A DNA stretch of 64,000 nt from Shewanella xiamenensis. GTDB lineage: Bacteria > Pseudomonadota > Gammaproteobacteria > Enterobacterales > Shewanellaceae. The DNA is taken from the NCBI RefSeq assembly GCF_014647135.1, contig NZ_BMOP01000003.1, positions 62,001 to 126,000 of the forward strand. The letters are read 5' to 3'. The notes beneath the pieces are model-generated. The model did no database searches, had not been told where the DNA came from, and saw only the letters and a program-made list of their open reading frames with translations. Position 1 is the first letter of the stretch, and the number at the start of each line of letters is the position of its first letter. Shown piece after piece: positions 1 to 8,996 of the stretch. The position numbers and the translations under genes are program-made.

Positions 1-795
1 TCATTTTGCACCTCCCAACTCACCTTGCTCAGCCGATGCCTTTAATTGGTTGAAGAAGGTTTGGAAACCCTCGACGCCAAACCAAAACTCCATTGCGCGC
101 TGTACGCCACGGCCTGTCATGGTCGCGCCACTCACAGCATCAACACCGTGGATATCACCCTCTTTGGCACCGCCTTTCACGAGGCGCATCGCAAACTTGC
201 CTTTTTCATCAAAGAGTTGTTTACCCTTCCACAGGGATAACCAATGTGGGTCAGTCACAAAGTCACCGATACCTGGGGTTTCACCGTGCTCGTAAACCAC
301 CATACCTTTAATAGTATTAAAGTCAGGCTCAACGGCCACGTAACCGTAGATCATCGACCATAGCCCTTTACCGTAGAAAGGCACGACCACGCTGGATAAT
401 TTGCCGCTATCATCGAACACTTTAAACACACGGGCATCGTTAGCACGGGTTTTAATCTTAGCAATATCCTTTTTAGGGGCGCTTGAGGTTTCAGGGTTAA
501 TCGCTGCCATGCGCTCGTCAAAGTCGAGTACATTGGCATCAGAGTCCACTTTGCCTGTGTCGAGATTAATCAATAATGGCTTAACGGATTTAGCAAAAAT
601 CTCTCTAAACTCATTACCTTGGCCTAAATTGACATCGGCCGCCATCAACACATAACGTTGTAACTCATCGCGTTTTTTCGCGAGTTTGCGTTCTTTTAAT
701 ACGCCTGCGGTACCGGTGATCATAAAGGAGCACAAAAGGCAGAGCGTAATGGTGAAGATCATGGTCCCCACCACAGTATCTTTCTTAAATACCAT
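1..795 (-). CDS. nqrC: Na+-translocating NADH:quinone reductase subunit C
   Basis: This is one of six subunits of the inner-membrane Na+-NQR complex, which oxidises NADH, reduces ubiquinone and exports sodium. The 264-residue protein has one N-terminal membrane helix (about residues 10-31) and a periplasmic FMN-binding domain. The SGAT motif at residues 222-225 carries the threonine that binds FMN covalently through phosphate in this family, at the same position as in Vibrio. The stop codon is the first three bases of the window, so the gene is complete, and nqrD should follow outside. It overlaps the end of nqrB by 11 bases, which suggests translational coupling. The identification is secure. 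Confidence 0.97.
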   Translation of the reverse strand: MVFKKDTVVGTMIFTITLCLLCSFMITGTAGVLKERKLAKKRDELQRYVLMAADVNLGQGNEFREIFAKSVKPLLINLDTGKVDSDANVLDFDERMAAINPETSSAPKKDIAKIKTRANDARVFKVFDDSGKLSSVVVPFYGKGLWSMIYGYVAVEPDFNTIKGMVVYEHGETPGIGDFVTDPHWLSLWKGKQLFDEKGKFAMRLVKGGAKEGDIHGVDAVSGATMTGRGVQRAMEFWFGVEGFQTFFNQLKASAEQGELGGAK

Positions 796-1999
796 GACGT
801 TTTACTCTCCGTTTGATGTTGGCACGGGCCACCAGATAATCGAACAGCGGTGCCCACAGGTTGGCGAACAGGATGGCTAACATCACGCCTTCTGGCATTT
901 TGGGGTTAGCCACACGGATAAGGATTGTCATAAAACCAATCAAGGCGCCGTAGGCGAACTTGCCTTGGCGGGTATAAGAGGTCGTGACAGGATCGGTCGC
1001 CATAAACATCATCGCGATAGCAAAGCCGCCCGTGACTAAGTGCCATGTCCAAGGCATTGCCATCATCTGGTTTGTGCTTGAACCAATAACATTGAACAAG
1101 GTTGCAGTGGCAATCATGCCCAGCATCACACCCACCACAATACGCCAGTCGGCTAAACGGGTGATAAGCAGCAATAAACCACCGAGCAACACAGCGAGCG
1201 TGCTGGTTTCACCAATCGCGCCCACGGTAAAACCGAAGAAATTATTCCACCAGTTAGGGTCGCTAAAGGCGCTGTACCAAGCGTAATCGGCAAATTGCAG
1301 CTTACCGGCAGCGGCTTGCGCTAGGGCTGTCGCGCCAGAAAAACCATCCACGGCAACCAGTTGCTTAACGGTCGTGACTTCAGATGGATAGGCAAAATAG
1401 ATAAAGGCCAAGCCAGCTAATGCGGGGTTAAGGAAGTTATATCCCATACCACCAAACAGCTCTTTGGCAATCACTACCCCAAAGCTAATCCCCATTACCA
1501 CCAGCCAAAGCGGAATCGAAACGGGTAAAATCAGCGTAAATAACAAGGCAGTGACGAAGAAGCCTTCGTGCAATTCTTGGCGACGCACCTTGGCAAACAC
1601 CACTTCCCAAAACAGGCCTGTCAGCAATGCCGTTAAGTAAATCGGCAGATAAAAACTTAAGCCGTAGAGGAATAAACCAATCACGCCCGTCTCGGCACTT
1701 AAGCCACCGCTTAAAGCGTTAAACAGCGCGAGTTTCCAGGTTTCTGGCGTCGTTAAGCCGCTTGCTAGTGCGAGCTGTGCCTGTAAGCCTACGTTATATA
1801 AGCCAAATAAAATGGCAGGTAATAAACAAAGGCCCACTAAGGTCATGGTACGTTTTACGTCAATGGCGTCACGCACGTGCACTTGTCCCTTAGTGCTACG
1901 ACCACTGGCGATCACCAATGAGCGCACAAAGCCCTTCATCGATTTACCCGTGGCGTAGTAGTCGTCCTGTAAATCAGGTTTTTTAGGTTGTGTCGTCAT
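785..1999 (-). CDS. nqrB: Na+-translocating NADH:quinone reductase subunit B
   Basis: This is the main membrane subunit of Na+-NQR, with about ten hydrophobic helices. The motif SGATALAQ (from residue 221) includes the threonine, about residue 224, that carries the second covalent FMN in this family. I chose the ATG at 1999, giving 404 residues, because it is preceded by a purine-rich AGGGAAGG site and its ATG overlaps the TAA of nqrA as TAATG. An upstream in-frame start ten codons earlier lies inside nqrA and lacks support. The three nqr genes are tightly packed and surely cotranscribed. The length fits the family, which is a little above 400 residues. Confidence 0.96.
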   Translation of the reverse strand: MTTQPKKPDLQDDYYATGKSMKGFVRSLVIASGRSTKGQVHVRDAIDVKRTMTLVGLCLLPAILFGLYNVGLQAQLALASGLTTPETWKLALFNALSGGLSAETGVIGLFLYGLSFYLPIYLTALLTGLFWEVVFAKVRRQELHEGFFVTALLFTLILPVSIPLWLVVMGISFGVVIAKELFGGMGYNFLNPALAGLAFIYFAYPSEVTTVKQLVAVDGFSGATALAQAAAGKLQFADYAWYSAFSDPNWWNNFFGFTVGAIGETSTLAVLLGGLLLLITRLADWRIVVGVMLGMIATATLFNVIGSSTNQMMAMPWTWHLVTGGFAIAMMFMATDPVTTSYTRQGKFAYGALIGFMTILIRVANPKMPEGVMLAILFANLWAPLFDYLVARANIKRRVKRHGI

Positions 2000-3369
2000 T
2001 AACCTTCCCTCTCGATAACATCTAGACAAGCACGTAGCTCTTTACCGAAGTCATACTTGCCAGGGCACACAAAGGTACACAGGGCCAAATCTTCTTCATC
2101 TAACTCCAATGCGCCTAACGCCTGCGCCTCATCGGTATCTCGCACCACTAAGTCACGCACTAGCAGAGTGGGTAAAATATCTAATGGCATTACGCGATCG
2201 AGCTGACCAAAGGCCATCATGGCGCGCTGAGAGCCGCCCTGATGGGTGGTAAATTCGAAGGATTTAGTCAGGCCAAATAAACGGGAGGTTACCGCACGGG
2301 TGATAGAGAATTTGTCCGAACCGCCACGCACCCAAGGCAATACTTGGTGCTGTGCATCTTCGGCGAGAACCGATACCTGGTTGTGGAAGCGGCCTAAAAA
2401 GTCATGTACGCCTTGGGCGGTATGGCCCGATAACACTGAGCCTGACACCACACGGTTATTACCGGGTTTAATCTCATCGGCCACTAAGGCGCTCAGCTCT
2501 GCCCCTAACTGAGTGCGCAGTAAACGTGGATTAAGCACACTTGGACCACCTAAAGCCACCACGCGGTCGGTATAGAGTTCACCTGTTTGGAACAGCTTGC
2601 CGTAAGCGATCACATCTTGATAGCCGATGTGCCATACCTGACGCTCAATGCTCACGGGCAAGGTAAAGTGAATATGAGTTCCGGCTAATCCGGCTGGATG
2701 CACGCCAGCAAAACGGCGCACTTCAACCTTTGGTAAATCAGTACCGACTAAGGCTTCGCCCTTATCTTGGCAAAGGTAAACCTTGCCCTCAGTTAAATGA
2801 CTCAGTACCGCTAAGCCTGCCTTAAAGGCATCGCGCTGCTCGGCAATAATCAACCTAGGATCGGCAGCGAGTGGATTGGTATCCATAGCCGTCACGAAAA
2901 TACCTGCGGGTTTGCTATCTAACGCGGGAACACGGGAGAAAGGACGGGTACGCAGCGCAGTCCACAGACCACTGTTAACCAATTGCGCCTGAACCACCTC
3001 GGCAGAAAGTGCCTGTAAATCGGTGTGGATATCGAAACGGATCTGCTCATCGGCGTCTAAGCCATTGCAGCGGATCACCACGGATTGTAAGACTCGACGC
3101 TCGCCACGGTTAATCGCCACAATCTCGCCACTGGCGGGAGCGGTAAACAGCACGCCCTTTGTTTTTTTATCTTCAAACAAAGGTTGGCCTTTTTTGACCT
3201 TATCGCCGACTTCCACCAACATCGTCGGTTTTAAGCCAACATACTCCTCACCCAACAGGGCCACTTGGGATGGCCTATTACCGGGTTCGATGATCGGCCT
3301 AGGCTCACCCGAAATCGGCAAGTCGAGGCCTTTTTTGATCGTTATAACTTGGTTTGAAAAATCTGCCAT
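1999..3369 (-). CDS. nqrA: Na+-translocating NADH:quinone reductase subunit A
   Basis: This is the first gene of the nqr operon. It encodes the cytoplasmic NqrA subunit, implicated in quinone interaction. Family landmarks include the early [10 protein letters not shown] stretch, [10 protein letters not shown], and [10 protein letters not shown] followed by a lipoyl-like segment (about residues 60-110). The ATG at 3369 gives 456 residues, slightly longer at the N terminus than Vibrio NqrA. An in-frame TTG four codons upstream (3381) is less likely. No strong Shine-Dalgarno is visible. Many Shewanella encode two nqr sets. The neighbourhood with an aldo-keto reductase and DbpA resembles the nqr-1 locus of S. 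oneidensis, though that is from memory. Confidence 0.95.
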   Translation of the reverse strand: MADFSNQVITIKKGLDLPISGEPRPIIEPGNRPSQVALLGEEYVGLKPTMLVEVGDKVKKGQPLFEDKKTKGVLFTAPASGEIVAINRGERRVLQSVVIRCNGLDADEQIRFDIHTDLQALSAEVVQAQLVNSGLWTALRTRPFSRVPALDSKPAGIFVTAMDTNPLAADPRLIIAEQRDAFKAGLAVLSHLTEGKVYLCQDKGEALVGTDLPKVEVRRFAGVHPAGLAGTHIHFTLPVSIERQVWHIGYQDVIAYGKLFQTGELYTDRVVALGGPSVLNPRLLRTQLGAELSALVADEIKPGNNRVVSGSVLSGHTAQGVHDFLGRFHNQVSVLAEDAQHQVLPWVRGGSDKFSITRAVTSRLFGLTKSFEFTTHQGGSQRAMMAFGQLDRVMPLDILPTLLVRDLVVRDTDEAQALGALELDEEDLALCTFVCPGKYDFGKELRACLDVIEREG

Positions 3370-3822
3370 CACAAATATCAACCATGAAAATTTTTAGATA
3401 AATTTAGGGTAGATGTTTGTTAACAGATAATCCGATAGTGGCGTCACATTCCGCCGCAATTTCGTAAGTAATATACGTAAAATTGCATTATTTTGTGATG
3501 AAGATCGAGTCAGATTCTGAACAAAAACTTCAAATGTAGTTTTATAACAAATAATTCATAATTACATCATAACTGTTTTAGAAATAACTTAACTATATAA
3601 AAACAGACAAAAATCCCCCTCTTAGACCCCGAATCGGGGCAAAGGCACAAAACCCAGAGTCAGTGGCGAGTTAGTGCACAATATGTCGCAATAAACCTAG
3701 CAAAATCCCCACAAGGCATTGGTTATTTTTAACCCACTAACATTCTTAGCGCCGCATTAACCTTTGCTTTACAGCAAAAGCTTGATAGCCTCGAACTAAG
3801 ATAGTTTCCGTAGGAGAAATAG
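3370..3822. promoter_or_regulatory. Divergent promoter region nqrA / aldo-keto reductase
   Basis: This roughly 450-base stretch is AT-rich and holds no plausible gene. It must carry the outward promoters of the nqr operon (minus) and of the aldo-keto reductase gene (plus). A small hairpin with CCCCG/CGGGG arms sits at 3627-3639 without a T tract, so it is not a convincing terminator. TTAAC-rich sequence near 3415-3430 could hold an ArcA-type site, but I could not define one cleanly. Confidence 0.5.
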
Positions 3823-4863
3823 ATGGAATACAGACGCATACCGCATTCTAATCTCGAGGTGAGCAAAATCTGTTTAGGCACCATGACTTGGGGCGAACAA
3901 AATACCCAAGCCGAGGCCTTTGCACAGCTAGACTACGCCATAGGCAGTGGCATCAACTTTATTGATACTGCGGAAATGTACCCTGTGCCGCCAAAGCCGG
4001 AAACCCAAGGCGAAACCGAACGCATTTTGGGCCAATATATCAAGGCCCGTGGCAACCGTGATGACCTAGTGATCGCCACTAAGATTGCCGCGCCAGGTGG
4101 CAAGAGTGACTATATTCGCAAAAATATGGCGCTAGACTGGAACAACATTCACCAAGCAGTTGATGCCTCGCTCGAACGCCTGCAAATCGATACTATCGAT
4201 CTCTATCAAGTTCATTGGCCGGATCGCAATACCAACTTTTTCGGGGAATTATTTTACGACGAGCAAGAGATTGAGCAGCAAACGCCGATCCTCGAAACCC
4301 TCGAAGCCCTCGCCGAAGTCATTCGCCAAGGTAAAGTGCGCTATATCGGCGTGTCGAACGAAACCCCTTGGGGACTGATGAAGTATCTGCAACTGGCGGA
4401 AAAGCACGGCCTGCCGCGCATAGTCACAGTGCAAAATCCCTATAACCTGCTCAACCGCAGTTTTGAGGTGGGCATGAGTGAAATCAGCCACCGCGAAGAG
4501 TTACCACTACTGGCCTACTCGCCCTTAGCCTTTGGCGCCCTGAGCGGCAAATATTGCAACAACCAATGGCCCGAAGGCGCGCGCTTAACCCTGTTTAAAC
4601 GCTTCGCCCGTTATACTGGTTCGCAAATGGCACTCGATGCCACAGCGGCCTACGTAGACTTAGCCCGCGAGTTTAATCTATCCCCCGCGCAAATGGCGCT
4701 AGCCTTTGTTAATTCACGTAAATTTGTTGGCTCAAACATTATTGGCGCCACAGATTTATACCAGTTGAAAGAGAATATCGACAGCTTAAAAGTCAGCCTC
4801 TCCACTGAGTTACTCAGCCGTCTAAATGAACTCTCAGATCAATTTAGATTACCTTGCCCTTAG
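3823..4863 (+). CDS. tas: Aldo-keto reductase, Tas family
   Basis: This is an NADP(H)-dependent aldo-keto reductase of 346 residues, the same length as E. coli Tas, a (beta/alpha)8 barrel enzyme whose physiological substrate is unclear. The catalytic tetrad is recognisable: Asp in NFIDTAEMYP, the following Tyr, Lys in VIATKIA and His in YQVHWPD. C-terminal residues after FVNSRKFVGSNIIGAT form the cofactor-phosphate pocket. An AGGAG at 3812-3816, six bases ahead of the ATG, supports the start. It stands alone, divergent from nqrA, with a VOC protein gene about 150 bases downstream in the same direction. Confidence 0.88.
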   Translation: MEYRRIPHSNLEVSKICLGTMTWGEQNTQAEAFAQLDYAIGSGINFIDTAEMYPVPPKPETQGETERILGQYIKARGNRDDLVIATKIAAPGGKSDYIRKNMALDWNNIHQAVDASLERLQIDTIDLYQVHWPDRNTNFFGELFYDEQEIEQQTPILETLEALAEVIRQGKVRYIGVSNETPWGLMKYLQLAEKHGLPRIVTVQNPYNLLNRSFEVGMSEISHREELPLLAYSPLAFGALSGKYCNNQWPEGARLTLFKRFARYTGSQMALDATAAYVDLAREFNLSPAQMALAFVNSRKFVGSNIIGATDLYQLKENIDSLKVSLSTELLSRLNELSDQFRLPCP

Positions 4864-5009
4864 CTTTTACAATGAGCAGCTAATAAGTGAGTGACTTCAA
4901 GCCACTCACTTTCGCCATGAGTTGATTGTGCTGTCGCGGCAATGCGCTAACCGTTGCGATAGCGATTACAATAGCGGTTGTAGTCGCGATCAAAAACCGA
5001 GATACCGAG

Positions 5010-5432
5010 ATGAAACAGACTATTGTCCATATCGCACTCGTAGTAAGAGACTACGATGAGGCGATTGATTTTTATGTTAATAAACTCAAATTTGAATTGA
5101 TTGAAGACAGTTATCAACCCGAGCAAGATAAACGCTGGGTTGTGGTTGCGCCGCCTAATTCCCATGGTACCGCCCTACTATTAGCCAAAGCCTCCAAACC
5201 CGAGCAGGAATCATTTATCGGCAATCAAGCTGGAGGACGGGTGTTTTTATTCTTAAATACCGATGATTTTTGGCGTGATTATGAGCATATGCGGTCAATA
5301 GGCATTCATTTTATTCGCGAGCCACAAGTGCAAGATTACGGCACTGTTGCCGTATTTGAAGATCTCTATGGCAACCGTTGGGATTTATTGCAGCTCAGCC
5401 CTCATCACCCCATGGCGAAAAGATGTCAGTAA
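5010..5432 (+). CDS. VOC (glyoxalase/bleomycin-resistance fold) family protein
   Basis: The 140-residue protein has the beta-alpha-beta-beta-beta halves of the vicinal oxygen chelate superfamily. VHIALVVRDYDEAIDFYVNKL opens it, and a C-terminal EDLYGNRWDLLQ strand ends it with the usual metal-binding glutamate. Members include glyoxalases, dioxygenases and antibiotic-binding proteins, and the substrate here cannot be predicted. I chose the ATG at 5010, not the open frame from 4926, because family homology begins at that point and the upstream 28 codons translate low-complexity AIAITIAVVVAI sequence. It has no close operon partner. The convergent dbpA gene follows across a bidirectional terminator. 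Confidence 0.8.
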   Translation: MKQTIVHIALVVRDYDEAIDFYVNKLKFELIEDSYQPEQDKRWVVVAPPNSHGTALLLAKASKPEQESFIGNQAGGRVFLFLNTDDFWRDYEHMRSIGIHFIREPQVQDYGTVAVFEDLYGNRWDLLQLSPHHPMAKRCQ

Positions 5433-5562
5433 CTATGTGATTGAATAAAAAAGTAAATCAGCCTTTCCCTCATTTAGCAATCATACTCTGCATCGACACC
5501 GATGCAGTAATGGCAAGTGTCGCTAGTTACGACCAAATACTCGGATTTAGATGCAATAAAAA

Positions 5563-5596
5563 CAAAAAAGCGAAGCCATTTGGCTTCGCTTTTTGT
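5563..5596. terminator. Bidirectional intrinsic terminator, VOC gene / dbpA
   Basis: A perfect stem (GCGAAGCCA with its complement, two-base loop) is flanked by an A run on the left and a T run on the right. It can therefore stop transcripts of the convergent VOC gene and dbpA. Confidence 0.9.
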
Positions 5597-5611
5597 TCAC
5601 TCAATAGCAGT

Positions 5612-7021
5612 TTATTTCATCAACCACGCGCGGTAGGACTTACCCTTAATGCGGCCGCTGGTGATCTTGCTCAGTGCCTTTTTAGCCACTTTACGGTTTA
5701 CCGCCACATAGGCGCGGTAGTCGGTCACGAGGATCTTGCCCACCTGCGTACCTTCAATGCCATTATCACCCGTCAGGGCGCCAAGAATATCACCAGGGCG
5801 AAGTTTCTCTTTTTTACCGCCATCGATTTGCAGAGTGATCATGGTTGGCGCATTAGGCGCACTGCCAAGCAAGCTTAATGATGGCAGTGATTCACTGGTA
5901 ATTTCTCGATCTAAGTACTCTTCTAGCAAGGCAATCTTGTAACCGTCTTGATCGTTGTAAAAGGTATAAGCAGCGCCTTTACTGCCCGCACGGCCAGTAC
6001 GGCCGATACGGTGAATGTGCACTTCGGTATCGTAGGCCACATGGTAGTTAAATACGGCATCTAGCGCATCAATATCTAAACCACGGGCGGCTACGTCGGT
6101 AGCCACCAGCACGCAGGCGCTCTTGTTAGCAAATTGCAACAGGGTTTCGTCCCTATCGCGCTGTTCTAAATCGCCGTGCAAGGCCAAGACACTAAAGCCT
6201 AAATCCTCGAGTTCGTCGGCCACTTTTTGCGTTTCACGCTTGGTATTACAAAATACCACGGCGCTTTCTGGCTTATGTTCTAACAGTAATAATTGCAGCG
6301 CTTGCATGCGCGACTTATCGTCATCTAACTGATAAAAATGCTGTTCGATGGTATTTTTTTCATGGGTAACCGCGGCCTTAACCATCACAGGGTTATACAT
6401 GATTTGTTTAGCAATCGATTGAATTTGCTCAGGGAATGTCGCACTAAACAGCAGCGTTTGGCGCTCGCGTGGTGACTGTTCAATAATCGCATCGAGCTGA
6501 GGTTGGAACCCCATTTCGAGCATGCGGTCAGCTTCATCAAGCACTAACATATTCAGATGACTTAAATCTAAACGATTGCGGTCTAAGTGATCGACAATCC
6601 GCCCCGGTGTTCCCACAATAATATGGGCACCATGCTCTAAAGAGCCAATTTGTGGCCCCATTGGCACACCACCACACAGGGTTAATACTTTCACGTTGTG
6701 TATACCGCGGGCCAGAGTACGGATCTCCTGCGCCACTTGGTCGGCCAACTCGCGGGTTGGGCATAGCACTAAGGTTTGAATGCGAAAACGCTTAACGTCT
6801 AATTTATTTAGTAAACCTAGACCAAAGGCCGCCGTTTTACCTGACCCCGTTTTACCCTGACCTATCACATCCTCACCCGCTAAAATGGCTGGCAAGCTTT
6901 GCGCCTGAATGGGCGTCATCTCGTTGTAGCCCATAGAAGAAAGGTTCTCAAGCAGTTCGGTTTTTAGCTTAAGGGTCGAGAAAGCCAGTGATGGAGTTGG
7001 CTTAGTATCTGAATTGCTCAA
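5612..7021 (-). CDS. dbpA: ATP-dependent RNA helicase DbpA
   Basis: This is a DEAD-box RNA helicase that acts in 50S ribosome assembly and is activated by 23S rRNA hairpin 92 in E. coli. Motifs appear in order: the Q motif near residue 35, GQGKTGSGKT (Walker A), PTREL, VLDEADRM, SATFPE, and HRIGRTGRAG. The last 75 residues, including IDGGKKEKLRPGDILGALTG and a final GRIKGKSYRAWLMK, match the RNA-binding C-terminal domain that sets DbpA apart from other DEAD proteins. Its 469 residues are close to the E. coli length (457). It is a single gene between two terminators, convergent with the VOC gene. Confidence 0.93.
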   Translation of the reverse strand: MSNSDTKPTPSLAFSTLKLKTELLENLSSMGYNEMTPIQAQSLPAILAGEDVIGQGKTGSGKTAAFGLGLLNKLDVKRFRIQTLVLCPTRELADQVAQEIRTLARGIHNVKVLTLCGGVPMGPQIGSLEHGAHIIVGTPGRIVDHLDRNRLDLSHLNMLVLDEADRMLEMGFQPQLDAIIEQSPRERQTLLFSATFPEQIQSIAKQIMYNPVMVKAAVTHEKNTIEQHFYQLDDDKSRMQALQLLLLEHKPESAVVFCNTKRETQKVADELEDLGFSVLALHGDLEQRDRDETLLQFANKSACVLVATDVAARGLDIDALDAVFNYHVAYDTEVHIHRIGRTGRAGSKGAAYTFYNDQDGYKIALLEEYLDREITSESLPSLSLLGSAPNAPTMITLQIDGGKKEKLRPGDILGALTGDNGIEGTQVGKILVTDYRAYVAVNRKVAKKALSKITSGRIKGKSYRAWLMK

Positions 7022-7246
7022 GGCGAATATCCTGTGGTGGGTAACGAAGCGGCTGCTAGGTTACTAAAATTGCGTTACTTATCGATTAAACGGGTTTATC
7101 AAGATTCAGGTTTACGTAAGGCAAGAATTCAGTTCTGCGCTCGCTCAACCCAAAAGTACCGCTATTGTAGCAACAACGGGCAGCTTTTACCTCAAGTCCT
7201 TAAACTCAAGTCCTTAAACAATCGAAATCGCCTGCGTAAACTGCAA

Positions 7247-7283
7247 TAAAAAAGCCCTGCAAGGATACAGGGCTTTGGTTTTG
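7247..7283 (-). terminator. Intrinsic terminator of the pirin gene
   Basis: Nine-base arms AAAGCCCTG/CAGGGCTTT (7251-7276) flank an eight-base loop. On the minus strand the hairpin is followed by TTTTTTATTG, as expected for the end of the pirin transcript. On the plus strand the T tract is weaker. Confidence 0.85.
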
Positions 7284-7306
7284 ATCAGCACGGCAGACTT
7301 AACAGA

Positions 7307-8164
7307 TTAAGCGATTTGGCCAAAACGCCCTTCTTGATAATCGCGAATCGCCTGCTGAATTTCCGCTTGGGTGTTCATCACAAAGGGGCCCATCTGCACA
7401 ATTTTTTCACGAATCGGTTTACCCACAAACAGTAACATGCCCGCACCGCGATCATCGGCCTTAAGCTGCAATGGCGTTTGGCTATCGAGCACTAAAAACT
7501 GGCCTTCATTGAATGACCACTGTGAGCCTTCGCCCTTACTCAAGCCACCTTGGTAAAGATAGAGGGCGGCAAACTCATGCTTGGATAAATCGAGCAGCGC
7601 TTCACCATTAGCGTTAATCATCAAGTCGGCAATAGCCGCTTCGCCCGCTAATCCTTGGATGGTGGCACTGATGGCGCTCTTACCCGCAAAAGCCCAATCA
7701 CCCGCCAAGGCTTTAAGGGTTGCGCCTGTGTCATTAGTGGTTTCAACGCTTGGGATTGAAGCCGTATCCTGATACGTCGCGGGGCGCAGTTTATCTTTCG
7801 CGGGCATATTGACCCAAATTTGGAAGCCATGCAAACCATTGAGTGCATCGGCCAGCGGCATTTCGGAATGCACCACGCCGTAACCCGTGCTCATCCACTG
7901 CACATCGCCAGCACGAATCGCTTTGACGTTACCCATCTGATCGCGATGCTCAAATCCGCCCTTACGGATATAGGTAAAGGTCTCCATCCCACGGTGCGGA
8001 TGCGGTGGAAAGCCACCAATAAAATCCTGTTTATCATCGGATTTGATCTCATCCATCATCAAAAACGGATCAAAATGGGTAGTGACAAAGTCCGCCACAC
8101 GGCGAATATTCACCCCGTCGCCATCCATCGCAGGTTTAGCAGAAAACTGACCTAAAACTTTCAT
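7307..8164 (-). CDS. Pirin family protein
   Basis: This 285-residue bicupin belongs to the pirin family, iron-binding proteins of which some have quercetin 2,3-dioxygenase activity and others act as regulators. The metal-binding N-terminal cupin shows FPPHPHRGMETFTYI and a later HSEMP segment, which supply His, His, His and Glu ligands. The C-terminal cupin is the usual degenerate one. AGGAG sits six bases before the ATG at 8164. It is monocistronic, with its own terminator. The cellular role cannot be read from the sequence. Confidence 0.88.
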   Translation of the reverse strand: MKVLGQFSAKPAMDGDGVNIRRVADFVTTHFDPFLMMDEIKSDDKQDFIGGFPPHPHRGMETFTYIRKGGFEHRDQMGNVKAIRAGDVQWMSTGYGVVHSEMPLADALNGLHGFQIWVNMPAKDKLRPATYQDTASIPSVETTNDTGATLKALAGDWAFAGKSAISATIQGLAGEAAIADLMINANGEALLDLSKHEFAALYLYQGGLSKGEGSQWSFNEGQFLVLDSQTPLQLKADDRGAGMLLFVGKPIREKIVQMGPFVMNTQAEIQQAIRDYQEGRFGQIA

Positions 8165-8430
8165 TTCATGCTCCTAACTCGTAAGGCATTAGCCTGTGCA
8201 CTCGCTATCTTTTGGCTCCCCAAATGACAGGGTGAAACTGTGGCAATGCTGATGGTGGCAGAATAACAAGGAAATTTGCAAAAGAATAACGCGAAATCAC
8301 GCTTAGATTTTTCGATAAAGTAGAATGGTTGGGAATTGAGTAAACGGCGTTATAACTTGCTTAAACAATACTTCTCGAAATAAAGCGTTTGTGAAAAAGT
8401 GTGTGAACTGTTTATCACTAGGACAAAGGA

Positions 8431-8591
8431 AATTGCCATTGTCTCCCCAGTAACACGCCATCCCATTCTTTGACAAAAAGCCCAGAGGCTCGACGGCGAC
8501 ATCTGCTGTACAGGATGTACTAATGCAGCGATCACATGGATGTGAATGAGCTGCCATATTGCCAACGGTTACTGGTGCTTCAATGGCAATT
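8431..8591. repeat. Nested palindromic element, copy 1
   Basis: An 11-base perfect closing stem (AATTGCCATTG 8431-8441 with 8581-8591) and an inner stem CCAGTAAC/GTTACTGG (8447-8454, 8568-8575) enclose three arms. These are a weak CGCC/GGCG arm (8456-8498), a hairpin GTACA-GGA-TGTAC (8508-8520), and a two-tier hairpin GCAGC/GCTGC closing CACAT-GG-ATGTG (8525-8554). The fold is cloverleaf-like. No open reading frame with family features crosses it. A second copy with compensatory changes lies about 233 bases downstream. Confidence 0.75.
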
Positions 8592-8673
8592 CACACACCA
8601 CATACAACCGTTTCGTCATCCGAAGATATGGGACAAAAGCTTAATAGCAATTTTATCTGCTCAGAGGGAGCTT

Positions 8674-8823
8674 ATTGTCATTGTTTCCCCAGTGACACGC
8701 CGTGAATATGTCCCTATAGGCTCGACGGCGGCATCTGCTGTATATGGATATACGAATGTTGCAATCACATGGATGTGAATGAGCAACCATGTCGCCGACG
8801 GTCACTGCAGCCCCAATGCCAAT
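8674..8823. repeat. Nested palindromic element, copy 2
   Basis: It has the same architecture as copy 1 but is diverged. The closing stem 8674-8683/8814-8823 pairs nine of ten bases, and the inner stem is CAGTGAC/GTCACTG (8690-8696, 8801-8807). The arms are CGCCGT/ACGGCG (8698-8730), GTATAT-GG-ATATAC (8740-8753), and GTTGC/GCAAC (8758-8787) closing the invariant CACAT-GG-ATGTG. Several stem positions differ from copy 1 on both sides so that pairing is kept. The motif GGGACAAAAGC follows each copy (8630-8640 and 8863-8873). Confidence 0.75.
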
Positions 8824-8924
8824 TTCATCTACCCAATTGCTGTATGAGTCTAAAAAAGCTAAGGGACAAAAGCATGTTAGGACGTCGGCTGCATCAGGTG
8901 AATTTCGGATAAAAATTTATATGG

Positions 8925-8996
8925 CGATAACGCCGCGCTCAGCGGAAATTTGGGAGCGCCAGCGAGTAAATTTTCCGTAGCAGCGCTTTGTTAGCA
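8925..8996 (-). repeat. attC recombination site of cassette 2
   Basis: On the minus strand the site runs from TGCTAAC (R'', 8990-8996) to GCGTTATCG (R', from 8931 down), 72 bases. The imperfect inverted arms AGCGCTG...CGGAAAATTT and AAATTTCCG...AGCGC fold as expected for a bottom-strand attC hairpin. The TAA of the cassette 2 gene is part of the R'' end. Confidence 0.85.

Larger units (their letters stand above)
8165..8924. other. Non-coding accessory stretch upstream of pirin
   Basis: About 760 bases lack a credible gene. Short open frames here have no ribosome site or recognisable protein. Apart from the pirin promoter at the left edge and the two palindromic elements annotated separately, I see nothing further. 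Its right boundary is the outer end of an integron cassette. Confidence 0.6.

Noticed and set aside
3627..3639. CCCCG/CGGGG hairpin as a terminator upstream of the aldo-keto reductase
   Set aside because: The stem is five bases with no T tract and lies between two divergent genes.
4926..5009. Upstream extension of the VOC protein
   Set aside because: The added residues are low-complexity hydrophobic sequence without homology, and the family fold begins at 5010.
5441..5878. 145-codon open frame over the end of dbpA
   Set aside because: It is antisense to dbpA and crosses the terminator hairpin, so it is a shadow frame.
7034..7249. 71-codon frame between dbpA and pirin genes
   Set aside because: No ribosome site or family; it contains a duplicated CTTAAACTCAAGTCCTTAAA-like stretch and sits in the dbpA promoter region.
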